Made by a program: the position numbers and the translations under genes | Shown here: positions 10,569-20,579 of the stretch, in pieces | Position numbering within the stretch: the stretch's first letter is position 1 | Layout of the letters: every line of letters starts with the position of its first letter | Assembly: GCF_000315625.1 (NCBI RefSeq) | Contig: NW_005434574.1 | Location: 203,949-267,948 of the forward strand | Source: Guillardia theta CCMP2712 | Taxonomy: Eukaryota > Cryptophyceae > Pyrenomonadales > Geminigeraceae | Length of the DNA stretch: 64,000 nt | Direction of reading: 5' to 3' | The notes under the pieces: model-generated | The model's input: only the letters and a program-made list of their open reading frames with translations | Database searches by the model: none | Told to the model about the DNA's origin: nothing

Positions 10569-11783
10569 ATGTGCCAGAGCGAACAATCACAACAAACACT
10601 TGAAATAGAGATCGAAGAATCCTCAGAAATATTCACCATCGATAAGCCCCCAGCCAAATGCAACGCAGATGAATTGCAAATTGAGCCATCAAAGCCAACC
10701 AAAGAAATGAAAATCGATACCGAAGATGTAAAGCTTGGGTTTCAGCGTAGACCCCCCCTTCAGGACGACTGCCCCATCTTCCTTGACCTCGCCTCCCACC
10801 ATAACATCCTCATGCCTGATGACATCGACCGCTGCGGATCCTTCGCCATCCGTCGATCCTCCCTCACCTTCGGCGACGTCCTCGGCCAAGGCTCCTGCGG
10901 GGAGGTCAGGAGCGCCCTCTACAACGGCAGGCAGGTCGCCGTCAAGACCCTTTGCTCCAAGCTCGACGCCCGGTCCGAGGAGGGCAAGGACCTGCTCAAG
11001 GAGATCGGCATGATGAGCCACGCGTTCCGGCACAAGAACGTGGTGGAGTTCTACGGCATCTACGAGCACGACGGGCTGCCGTGGCTGGTGATGGAGCTGA
11101 TGCCGGGGGGGAGCCTTGAGCAGTACTACGAGGCCAAGAAGAAGTCGCGACGGGACGGGCGCTGGCGGCCCGAGACGAGGAGGGCAGTGTCGTGGGTGGA
11201 GGACATCCTGAGCGCGCTGGCGTACCTGCACGCGCAGAAGCCGCCGGTGATCCACCGAGACATCAAGCCGGCCAACATGCTGCTGACGGGGGACGGGAGG
11301 ACGGTGAAGATCGGGGACTTCGGGCTCAGCCGCATGTGTCCGCTGAGCCCGGGCAAGGCGCCGCTGACACCGGGAGGAGGCAGGGGGTCTGGCGGCTTCT
11401 TGTCGGACGAGTCGATCATGTCGACGGAGCTGACAGGCACAACGGGGACGTACCGGTACATGGCGCCGGAGATCTTCCTGGGAGTGGGTCAGTACACGGC
11501 GGCGGTGGACGTGTACTCTTTCTCGCTGGTGATGTGGTACATCTTCGCCGGGGAGCATCCCTTCTGCAACATCGACGGACACTCGGTGGCCAGCATGGCA
11601 GCCAAGTACAACTTCCGTCCGTCGCTTCTTAACGATCGGGTTCCGAGAGAGCTACAGGGGATAATGAGGCGATCATGGGCGGGGGAGGGCCAGGAGAGGC
11701 CGAGGGCGGCGGAGCTTCTGGAGGAGGTCGAGGCATGGCGAGGTAGGCGTGCGGGGTGTAGAGGTGTCTTCTCATGGAGATGA
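10569..11783 (+). CDS. Ser/Thr protein kinase, TKL-like, copy 1
   Basis: Transfers phosphate from ATP to protein Ser/Thr; targets are unknown. All catalytic landmarks are present: glycine loop GQGSCGEV, ATP-binding Lys in VAVKTL, alpha-C Glu in LLKEIGMMSH, HRDIKPANMLL, DFGLSR, the GTYRYMAPE activation segment end, and DVYSFSLVMW. The C-lobe ending RRSWAGEGQERPRAAELLEEVEAW matches the tyrosine-kinase-like group. It is intronless, 404 aa. An ATG 27 bases upstream (10542) would add nine residues, but that ATG is lost in copy 2 while MCQSEQSQQ is kept, so I use 10569. A Pro/Gly-rich insert sits between DFG and the APE motif. The N-terminal 90 residues are acidic and differ most between copies. 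It shares near-identical sequence with the copies at 20.7, 23.1 and 27.0 kb. Confidence 0.93.
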   Translation: MCQSEQSQQTLEIEIEESSEIFTIDKPPAKCNADELQIEPSKPTKEMKIDTEDVKLGFQRRPPLQDDCPIFLDLASHHNILMPDDIDRCGSFAIRRSSLTFGDVLGQGSCGEVRSALYNGRQVAVKTLCSKLDARSEEGKDLLKEIGMMSHAFRHKNVVEFYGIYEHDGLPWLVMELMPGGSLEQYYEAKKKSRRDGRWRPETRRAVSWVEDILSALAYLHAQKPPVIHRDIKPANMLLTGDGRTVKIGDFGLSRMCPLSPGKAPLTPGGGRGSGGFLSDESIMSTELTGTTGTYRYMAPEIFLGVGQYTAAVDVYSFSLVMWYIFAGEHPFCNIDGHSVASMAAKYNFRPSLLNDRVPRELQGIMRRSWAGEGQERPRAAELLEEVEAWRGRRAGCRGVFSWR

Positions 11784-12123
11784 GGGTCACGGAAGGAGTG
11801 ATTTGGCTAAGGGAGCAAGACCTTTTCTAGTGTATTTTGTGGAGAGGAACTTTTGTAATTCAGTTTTGTAAGATGGTTGTTGGAATTGGGAATGACAGTG
11901 TGGTTTGCAAGTACAGAGTTGTTTACTTGTTCCATCACATGCTTCCAAGATTGCCGCTGTGTGTCACATAGGCTGCTGTACCTGATACATCATCACGAGT
12001 CATGCGGCTGCTTCTCAGTCTGGCTGTATCCTGCAGCAAGTCAAGTTGCAGCCGCACTGAGCAGTTGACTCGGTGACCTGACATGGCAATGTCAAATAGG
12101 TTGCGCTGAGTAGTACAGAACCA

Positions 12124-12560
12124 ATGATTGTGCGGCGGTACGGTGATCGGTCACGCTCGGCGCCGGGACCGGGAGCCTGCCCGGCCCCGGGCCCGGCGGG
12201 ACCGTGGAGCCCGGGCCCGAGACCCGTCAGTGACTGCCGATGTGCTGCAACTTCAACTTACGGTACTCGGACCTGGCAACCGAACGCCGTGACGCTGAGT
12301 CCCGACTGGGGCGGGAGCCGGGACTCCGGGAGGCCCCCCGGGCCCCGCACTGCCCGGCCGCCGCCGCGAGTCACGCCGGTGCCGACTCTCACGGTGTGCT
12401 GGCAAGTACTGATGACCCGGATGTGAGCCTAAGGACGCCGCGACCCAACCGTGAACCGTCGTGACCGTCGCCGTTTCGGATGTCACGCCGAAGTTTCTCG
12501 GAACCGTTGAACCGTCACCGTGCCTGGCAGCTCCGCAGTACGGTAGCCCAGTGTGCGGAC
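12124..12560. repeat. GC-rich island 2
   Basis: GCGCCGGGACCGGG, GGCCCCGGGCCCGG and CCCGGGCCCG words alternate with short TACGGT and GTGACG words. There is no convincing gene; frames stay open by composition. Confidence 0.7.
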
Positions 12561-12863
12561 AGCCTGAATCAGAGGATTTATTCGAATAAATGCAGAAAAC
12601 CATTGTTCTCGGCTGGATTCTAATCGAAACAAATCGTTGGATTGTTGAAGCGACGATGGCAACCCTGAGCTGTGAGTGGTGGTGCCCAGGAGAGTCGGGG
12701 AGGAGAAGAAGAGGAGAGGGATAGATGGGAGAGCGCGAGCAAGAGAGATACATGCAGGGAAGAGGAGAGGGAGCGGGAGAGGCAGGGAGGGGCAGGGAGG
12801 GGCAGGGAGAGGGGAGGGAAGGGCTGGTCAAAAACAGAAATCACCGCTCACTGTCGATCTCAT

Positions 12864-14090
12864 ATGAACACAGGCAGCAACTGTAGTTTGACCTACTTCG
12901 TCTGGATCGTGTGGTTTTGTCATGCTGTTTTCAACCTCGTCTTCATAGGTATGCAGCTTTGATTTGCCGAAATTGGTTGATGACATTTTCCTGCGCTTCA
13001 GGCTGTGCTATCAAGTCGGTATGTTTCATTTTATGCTCGCGTTTCCTTGATCCTACAATTTGTCGTCGGCATGACTCGTTTCATTCAAATTCTCAGTACC
13101 AAAGATATCATCAAGTTCAGGTATTCCCTCTTGATTTTCTGAAATCCAATGGATGACCCTGTTTGTAGCAATTTCGCGATTTCCTGGGCGTAATTATCCT
13201 CATGTTCTCAGAAGGAGATTCTTGCACATTGTTTGACATGTTATAGCCCTGCATTGCTTTCGATCATGTACCTTACATACTCGGTCATCTACCTCTTAGG
13301 AAGATATCTGAAGTCGACCAGGCATGTTTGCTTTCTTTCTCAACTGTGCTTAAAGCTTCACCTGTCACAGTTTTCATGCTGGATGGATTTCCGCGGGTTC
13401 TTTCTTCCTCATATTTCAGCACATGGTGCTGGGAGACTCTCACTCCACGCTCCGATTCCTCGCTGACAGTGTTCATACAGACATACGTGGTGTGGTCAGT
13501 GACCATACTTTGCCAGTGAGCATTTGACTGCCGATGTGAACTAACAGGAGCTGACGTCTTGACTTTGCAGTAGCGGAAGCTCAGGTATAGATTCTTCTGC
13601 ACTCTCGGCCCGGATGTGAACTATGGATTGAAGAGGCCGTGTGCGACCAAACCATGTACGCAAGTTTGGGTACGTGATAGCTCCTCAACCCACGTAACCT
13701 AAAAACAAACTTTTGCGCAGTGTTTGCAGGATTTGCAATGGGCTCGGGATCACTCTTTTTCTTGTTGTTCACATTCTATCACTTCAAGTAATGCTATTGT
13801 CTCTTCCACTTGTCTCTTTCTCAACTCCTCTTTGTTTTCTGACTAATCCAACACCTGCCCTACCTTCTCTCTTTCCTTGACTTCCTTCTTCCCGACCTCC
13901 TTTCTTCACACTTTGCATTTGCAGGTATGTCGAATCGAGCGACGGCGTAAGTAGAAGCTATGCCATGAAGTACTTTTGCTCTAATATCCCAAGCTGCTTA
14001 CACTTTGATCAGATCCATGGGGGGAGTTCCACGATCGGATGCAATATGACGACAGATAGACCTGCATCTTTGTCCTTATGTCATGTATGA
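12864..14090 (+). CDS. Four-pass membrane protein with microexons
   Basis: No family recognised. From ATG 12864 the exons are 12864-12948, 13002-13018 (17 nt), 13097-13120 (24 nt), 13169-13189 (21 nt), 13212-13325, 13371-13396, 13420-13515, a stretch ending at about 13671, 13721-13787, 13925-13946 and 14013-14090. Phases agree within the first seven and within the last three. The link across 13516-13640 is unresolved and probably uses another microexon. Four hydrophobic helices are visible: LTYFVWIVWFCHAVFNLVFI, LLSIMYLTYSVIYLL, TVFIQTYVVWSVTIL and GSGSLFFLLFTFYHF. A loop before helix 4 is Cys-rich and acidic (CELWIEEAVCDQ). The stop at 14088 is 68 bp from the stop of the convergent gene at 14158. 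Confidence 0.62.
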
Positions 14091-14157
14091 TTTGCTCAAC
14101 ACTCTGTCTGCCAGATATAACCAAATGCGGCACAAAGAGATCGACTGTATAAATGGT

Positions 14158-14508
14158 TTAATTCCCCTCAATCCAGCGAACTAGAAGGACGATTCCTAAT
14201 AGAATCAAGAATCCAATAAGAGCTACACTTTGATGAGAAAGATCAAAGCCGAGAACCTGTCAGGCAAAGTCAGATCAAAGAACCCTGTGCCAACAAATCC
14301 CTTTGAACTTACCGAAAGCAAACTATCCTTTCTTTCCACTCTTACACCAGTAGGCCGCGATAGTGGAGTTCGGCTCACTCGGTGAACCTGGTCAACGATG
14401 GTCACATGTATGGAATTCCCCCTCTTGTGAGAAGAGCTGCCTTGCTACAACCAGACTGCTTTAGTACCTTGCTGGATTTTCTACCAAACTTTCATATCAT
14501 GTCTCACC
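14158..14508 (-). CDS. Small protein with one C-terminal membrane helix
   Basis: Three exons join in phase: the one ending at 14508 (LSDSVTLTPLLW), 14444-14313 (44 codons) and 14256-14158 (32 codons and stop). The product ends with a single hydrophobic helix, ALIGFLILLGIVLLV, then RWIEGN, so it is probably a tail-anchored or type I protein. A first exon starting MDDSSLRQ at ATG 14674 is likely, but the donor there (GTGCGC) is weak and the join is not certain. The mature protein would be near 110 residues. No family recognised. It converges with the four-pass membrane gene. Confidence 0.5.
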
Positions 14509-14689
14509 CAGAGCAATGGCGTGAGAGTCACTGAGTCACTCAGAAACGTAGAAAACTCATCTGCTAATCAACGTTTCCTCATCGTCTCTTTCCTCGTCCT
14601 CGTCCTCGTCTCCCTCCCCCCTCGTCCTCCTCAAGGCTCACCGGCGCACGTTGCCTCAGGCTACTGTCATCCATGGTTGATTGGAGGCT

Positions 14690-15060
14690 AGCTAATCACC
14701 CGGCGTTGCCTCGCATGATCGGCGCCGGCCGCAAGTGCGGCCGCCCGGCCGCCCGGCGGCCGGGCGCGGGCCATTCCGAAGTTCCGCCGGACTGCCTCCG
14801 CCCGGACACTGCGGGCCTAGCCAGGCTAGCCTGGGCCGGGCTACTAGCGGCTGAGCCGTAGTACGGTAGTCACTGACATGATCCCGGCTGACGGGCCGGC
14901 CCGACTCATGCCATCGGATGCCATCCTGGCCGCAGTCCGACGGGTGACATAGGCTGACCGTCCGACTACCGGGCTAGGTCAACTCAGTGCCGCCGGGCCC
15001 CCCGGGCCCATCATGCCGTCACAGAGTCACGGGCCCGGCCAACTTCGATAGCCGCACTAG
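14690..15060. repeat. GC-rich island 3, left flank of the transposon
   Basis: GGCCGCCCGGCCGCCCGG and GGGCCCCCCGGGCCC words with GTCACTGAC-type palindromes. The island ends abruptly where the 25-bp terminal repeat begins at 15069. A similar island resumes just after the other end at 20172, as if the element was inserted into one island. Confidence 0.7.
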
Positions 15061-15304
15061 TCATTGACCATTCCGTTCCAATTCCCTTCTGGATTTTTTC
15101 TGTTTTCGGAGGGGTCTTTTTCGTACAGGATTTTTATTTCACAGGGTAATGAAAGTTTGTACCACTAGTCTGAAATGTTTTCAGAACATTATTGCGCACA
15201 ACTGTTTCCAAATATGGATTGTCAATGCTTAAAAGTATTATACATAATACAAATCTCCAAAAATAATATAGCGCCCTGCACTTCGTCTACCATTGCCCAT
15301 TCGA

Positions 15305-16490
15305 ATGCGAGAGCCGGCAACGGCACGTCGGCGGAGCGTCAGAACAGCAGCGGCGAATGGCATACAGTCTCGACGAGATGCTGATGATCGACAAAGCTTT
15401 TCTGACTTAGAAGGATCTCCGTTATCTGCACCTGAATCTTTGTATGAACCGCTCTGCTTGGAAATCCAAGCAGCTCGAGAACAATCTCGTTTTGAGGTTC
15501 GATGGGTCAATCCTATTATGGATGAGCAGATTCTCCTCACACCAGGTGTAGGCTTATCATATTTTGAAGATGATCAGGCAAGCATGAGGAGATTTGGTAT
15601 CATAAAACGTCTTGTTTCGGAAACCAGCGTGGAGGTATACATCTTGTATGACAAGATACTCCTAGAAAAGGTTGATCAGAACATAACGAACCATGGTCTT
15701 GGCAACAGAAATCTACGGAAGATCATTCAATCGATGTCAGAAAGTATTTGCTATCAATCAATTTACCTTGATGTCGTTGACATTGATATGATTGAAGATT
15801 TGGTAAATGTTCAATACCCAATTTTTCTTGATCCACATGCGCCAATGCCAAGCTTGAAAAATGTACAAGTTGTAGGACACATTTTCTTCAAGGATGGAGC
15901 GCAAAAGTCGTTCTGTGACATTTCTTACTTCAAAATGCCAAATCCTGAGAGAACAATCAGCAGATTCATCTCTGGTAATGACTCTATTTCATCCTCTGCA
16001 GCATATCTTCAAATGATTTCTGACATTGAATCGTTCAAGTTGAGCATGAAGCAATGGCTGAAATCAAGAAGCTCTGTGTATGAGAAGGCAGGAACCCGTT
16101 CTTTGGAGTTCACTTGTAATGTTTCCATCCGCAGCATACTTCGATTAGTTCCTAGGCAAATGTTCAAATTTATCAAAGTGAAAAGAACCAGTCACAATTA
16201 TACTTGGGTGTTACCAGCCAATATTGTCAGCAGCAAGGTTTTCAGACAAGCTTTAGATCTGCCTTTAAAGTCAGCTCCACAACTGCAAGAGAACTTGACG
16301 CAGATTTTTCTAGGTTTTTCTCTTCTCATTCAAAGTCGATTACGCATTAACACAACGTTTCCTAGGTGGCCCAATGTACATTTCGATCAAGCGTGGCAAT
16401 CTTGTGCTAGGGTTCGAAACCATTGCAAGCATTGGTGGCATGTTCGGAAAGCTTCAGTGGGATGATGCACGAGGCAGGAAGAGGAGATAA
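15305..16490 (+). CDS. Element-encoded unknown protein 1
   Basis: Two exons, 15305-16313 and 16366-16490, joined by a 52-nt GT-AG intron, give 377 aa. Splicing replaces an unlikely Trp/Arg/His-rich read-through tail with GGPMYISIKRGNLVLGFET and a basic end, DARGRKRR. ATG 15305 is the first in-frame ATG. The N-terminus is Arg/Ala-rich (RRRSVRTAAANGIQSRR), which could serve nuclear entry or DNA contact. The rest alternates beta-type and helical segments without a motif I know. It is the left gene of the transposon-like element and its 3' end overlaps the convergent gene by 37 bp. A role in transposition is inferred only from position. Confidence 0.65.
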
Positions 16491-19320
16491 GTGTAATACA
16501 GATTTATCAATGAACCTAAACCTGATGCAAGGAGATTTCTAAATGCAAACCAATTGCTCAGTTTTCTACTCATCATTTTGTGGTCTTCTTGTTCGGCTTC
16601 CTCAGCTGACCCCTCCATCATTTCGTCATAAGCACGCTTTTTTGATCCTGCAGCATTTGACTCCATCACTCCCTTTCTCCAGCAAGGTCTTCCATAAATG
16701 CGATGTCGCAACTCTAAAGCTGACATACTCAAGCATCCTAATGTAATGTTCCGCTTGGAAAGATGATAGTGAAACATTTCTGCCACATGACCGGCAGCAA
16801 GCATGTGGAAGTATACAGCACTGAATAGTTCCTTGCTTCCACACTCAACCACATACTTCACCACGAATGTGTTGATTCTTGTTGCTAAGGTTTCAACGCT
16901 TTCAGGAGTAAGCTCTGAAACATGAGTACAAGACAAAGTAGCAAGCACAGAAGACAATTCAGTGAAAATTTCTTGCCATCGCTGCCTTTCTTCCACATTT
17001 TCGTACAACAATACCAAGAGAGGTCCCATGGCCACATTCATCAAGTCATCATACTGTTTCCCTGTCATGTTTGGAAGTTGCTTCTTGTCATTGAGCTCAA
17101 GCTTGTAGTTGATTCCACTCTTGTGTAGGATACTTTGTGCGGCACTGATCCTCTTTTTCTTCTTGGCCGTGAAGAAAATACTTTTCAAGGCGCAGTGAAC
17201 AATCCTCATCTTGAGATGTAACATACAAAGAACGAGGCACATACATGTCAACCCGATATCTGACAACTTTTCATGATCCCGAGACATTCCATGGTCTTGT
17301 TTCAATACAACAACCTTTTGGCCCTTCTTCAACATGCCGGAGGTCTTGCTGGATCTGATCTTTGTAATATCTTGTCTGTTCAAGCTTTTCCCATCAAACA
17401 TGCACGTATCAACGATGTTGTTTTTGCCACCATCCATCACCACGTCCTGCATCAGCCAAAACACATCTGGTCGGAGAGATCTGTCCTTGCAAAACTCATC
17501 TACTGTGGTTTCAGTTGCAACTTCGTTGATGTCGAAGATGCAATGGCGCTCCCCATTCTTCACTTTGCAATACAAGCAACAGGCGTGGTCAGGATTCTTT
17601 TGGCTGCCACCACCTGTGCGAATATCTTCAGTTCATGTTTAACACAAAGAGTTGATGAATTACCTGACATCCCCATGAGATCCCAAAATCCCTTCAAATC
17701 CCCACGAAAATCAATTTCTATTTCAATGACGAGATCAGGTGTGGAATTCGGATCACTGGCTGTTCTATCACGTCCCCCAATGCAGTTCAAAACCCCATCT
17801 TTGTCCTTGTAGAAGTGAAGTCCAGCTTTGATTTTCTTGATCTCTCCGTTCTCACAAGTGACAAACAGATCCTTCAAGATGCTTTTCAAATCAAAACCAT
17901 AGACATTCCACAGATTCTTGTCAATATTCTCGATAGTGTCCTTCAGGTACAACAACAAGAAAGAGATATATGAAGCAGGCGAATTCATTCTGGTCTCCTG
18001 GTCAAACATAGAGTTTGCAACGTCAACCGCCTTGTTCCACACAGCTATGAGATTCATTGCAAACTCTGTCTGTTCTGTACCTGACTGAGCTGATGATCCC
18101 AATCTCGTGCTATCGAAACAGAGGGAAAGCACCAAGAATTCTACAAGGTACATGTTTGGATCTTCTCGCGCAAGCTTCATGAACAACAGTTCGAGCAATT
18201 TGAGAATGGAAGCACCATGTCCGCCAGGAAGTTCATTGATTCCGTCCACCATGTCAGTCACAAGCTTCTTCTGCTTGGCTCTCGAAGTACTGATAGAAGA
18301 TGTACTTCCAAATATTTTGACTCCGCATTTTTTCATCATGTCATAAACGAATTTCAAAGATTTGTGTGTCAGCTGTTGACCCATAGTCAAGAGACCAACT
18401 TCATCCACGTTGGGAGCTATTGCATCATACAAGCTCTGGATGGCTTTTTTGACTTTGCGATTTCTCTCACAACGGCTGTCCAAATTCGGTGCAATTGCGT
18501 GAGCATATCCTGTCAAAAAATTTTCGAAATGAAACAATGAATCCGGATTTTGCCTCAACGTGGAAAGATGGCCGAATGCCTTTCCAGCCTGACTAGAGCC
18601 ATTAAGCCCAGACATCTGACGAATACCTTTTGACAACAAAGCAGATAATGACCCAACCTCGGAGAAAATGTCTTTGAGAATTTTTTCCTTCCGATACTCG
18701 AACTCCTTGGGGATATCTTCGACATTCATGGGGCACTTATCATTGGGATAATTGGCTTTCCAAATGTCTTCGAACGTCAAGTTCAAAATTCTGTCTACGT
18801 TTGGCAACAACTCTTTCAGCGCCATATTTTCCCTAGTAAGCATTTCCTTTTCATACTGTAGCTGATTCACCTGACATGACAGACTGAAATATCCCTGTAT
18901 GGTACTGCCGACAACAGATGCTGGTGAAAACAAATATCCATTTCCAACAAAGCTCATAAATGTGCTGACATCTGGTCTACCTTTGCAATCAAGGAAGCCT
19001 TCCATCCAAGCAAAGTACTCTACTCCCCTCCAGGTTTTCAGGTCCCATGACGGCAAACGACGGTCTGGCCTTGGACTGATCTGGTTCAAAGTCGAGGCAA
19101 CCTGAGGGCTATCCAAATTCATTGGATAGAATTGATGGATGTTTTCCATATCTTGACAATGCAAAGGTCGACGATAGAAGCATGGATGGACTCGGAAAGG
19201 ATCGAAGTTTTCTGCGCGGCATGATGATTGAGAAAACAAGTTTTGCACAAAAACATGAGTTTGTTGGTGGATTTTGTCCGGGAAAACTTTGTTGAGAAGC
19301 ACAGGTTTCCACCATTCCAA
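16454..19320 (-). CDS. Element-encoded large protein, possible transposase
   Basis: Exons 19320-17664 and 17613-16454 are separated by a 50-nt intron (GTAATTC to GCACAG). Joined, they give 939 codons, 938 aa, exactly in phase; unspliced they look like two overlapping frames. The join restores NPDHACCLYCKVKNGERHC, a Cys/His cluster that may bind zinc. The N-terminal half has SWDLKTWRGVEYFAWMEGFL and a long helical region; the C-terminal half has LVLCMLHLKMRIVHC and a Lys-rich patch, AKKKKRISAA. A terminal-repeat element of this size needs a transposase and this is the best candidate, but I cannot name DDE residues. A ribonuclease-H fold would have to be found by profile search. Confidence 0.68.
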
Positions 19321-19439
19321 TGAAGAGTGAGAAAAGCACCAAAGATCCTCTTTGCAGTTTCAAATTAGAGAAAAAATATTGGTTCCTGTGGCCAAACTTT
19401 TCCATCCAGGGCTGAGCACAACAATCGAAGCTTATATAA

Positions 19440-20035
19440 TAGTAGGATCCCACCCACCCCATGATCTGTCATTTTTCACTACCCCCTACCACCAAATTAC
19501 TATTATTTTCATTAGTTGATGGGGGTTAATTATTTGGTAGGTAGGGTAGTCAACTGCGATTGTGTTTCTCCTACCCACCCTAGGAAAAGAGAGAATCGAA
19601 GGGGTACCGAGCACAATTGTGTGTTTGATGTTAGATCAGATCATGGGGGAACACAGTACAAGTTACCCTACCCCCACATAACCTTTAGGTAGGGGTTCCA
19701 TCAAATTTGATACCGGTACTGCCTATGAAAATATAAGTCTAAAGATGGGTGCTTGATAGGTATTACAGGGTTATATCTGTAATGGGGTGGGTAGTCGACC
19801 AGCGTGGTATTTTTTTTTCACCCCCCCCGACCCTTCAACAAGTGATTATAGTTCAAGCCAATCTGTACGAGATATTCTTCTTAAAATCAACTTGTTGAAG
19901 AGGTTAAAAGGGTGGAGTCCAATCCTTGCTCAAATATTTGGCCTACCCCACCTTAAGACATATGATATAAAAACAAGGGGTAGTCATCGGCTGTCTTGCC
20001 TGAGCGGACGGGTGCCTAGAAGATTCAGAAACTTT
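19440..20035. repeat. CTACCC/GGGTAG-rich stretch inside the element
   Basis: Words such as CCCACCCACC, ACTACCCCCTACCACC, GGTAGGTAGGGTAG and GGGGGTTAATT recur. No reading frame is credible. Similar sequence appears at 22.4, 35.5, 38.4, 56.7 and 60-63 kb. Confidence 0.55.
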
Positions 20036-20171
20036 TTGGTACAAAATTTGTACGAAGGGGTCAGGACCCCTCTGGTACAAAACATGCAACGATTTGGAAC
20101 AAGTATTTTAAAGCCCGTACAAACAAAATGGTCTGGTACAATAAATTCCAGAAGGGACTTGGAACGGAATG

Positions 20172-20300
20172 ACGCCCGGCCAACCGGTATCTGGCGACAT
20201 TCGCTCAAGCCAGTGCGGCGACTCCCGACACTGTGACGCCACTGTCAACCGTACTCAGGGCGGTAGCTGGCGACGGGGGCCGCTCACTGACTGAGTGAGC
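20172..20300. repeat. GC-rich island 4, right flank of the transposon
   Basis: Starts immediately after the right terminal repeat, with CCCGGCCAACCGG and GACGCCACTGTC words matching the vocabulary of the left flanking island. No gene. Confidence 0.6.
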
Positions 20301-20579
20301 CTTTCCGGATCATGAGCGGCATGCCATGATGATGACACGCCAACGCCGTATGGCTCCGAGCCTTGAAAGTTGTCGGACAGCCAGTGAGATACACGGTGCC
20401 CCGAGAAAGCTTCGACTCGATTGTGACCAAGCAGCCTATAGCAACGAAGAAGATGGCCTTGAAAGTGACGTCCAAGGCTTACAAAAGGCGCTTTAAAGGC
20501 TCAAGTGTTACCCTTAACAGACAAAAATTTCACGTGAGCTCTGCTCCCTATGAGACCTAAAGACTCAGTGAAACCAAGA

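Larger units (their letters stand above)
9482..11880 (+). repeat. Inverted duplication, copy 1 (kinase block)
   Basis: This block, containing kinase copy 1 with about 1 kb upstream and about 100 bp downstream, matches 20580-22660 in reverse. Matches include CTTTAGTCATC with GGTACCGG upstream, the CATCATCAACAACAAAGACAACATC stretch just before the gene in shorter pieces on both sides, and the shared 3' flank AAGGAGTGATTTGGCTAAGG. Similarity is high in the coding part and decays outward. Confidence 0.75.
15069..20171. mobile_element. 5.1 kb transposon-like element with terminal inverted repeats
   Basis: The first 25 bases (15069-15093, CATTCCGTTCCAAT then TCCCTTCTGGA) match the reverse complement of the last 25 (20147-20171) with one mismatch. 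Inside are two convergent genes of AT-richer composition than the flanks. Subterminal GGTACAA-type words occur three times within 140 bases of the right end and in reverse near the left end, which is how transposase-binding sites often look. Direct target duplications are not evident. It is surrounded by GC-rich island sequence on both sides. I cannot place it in a known superfamily by eye. Confidence 0.72.
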
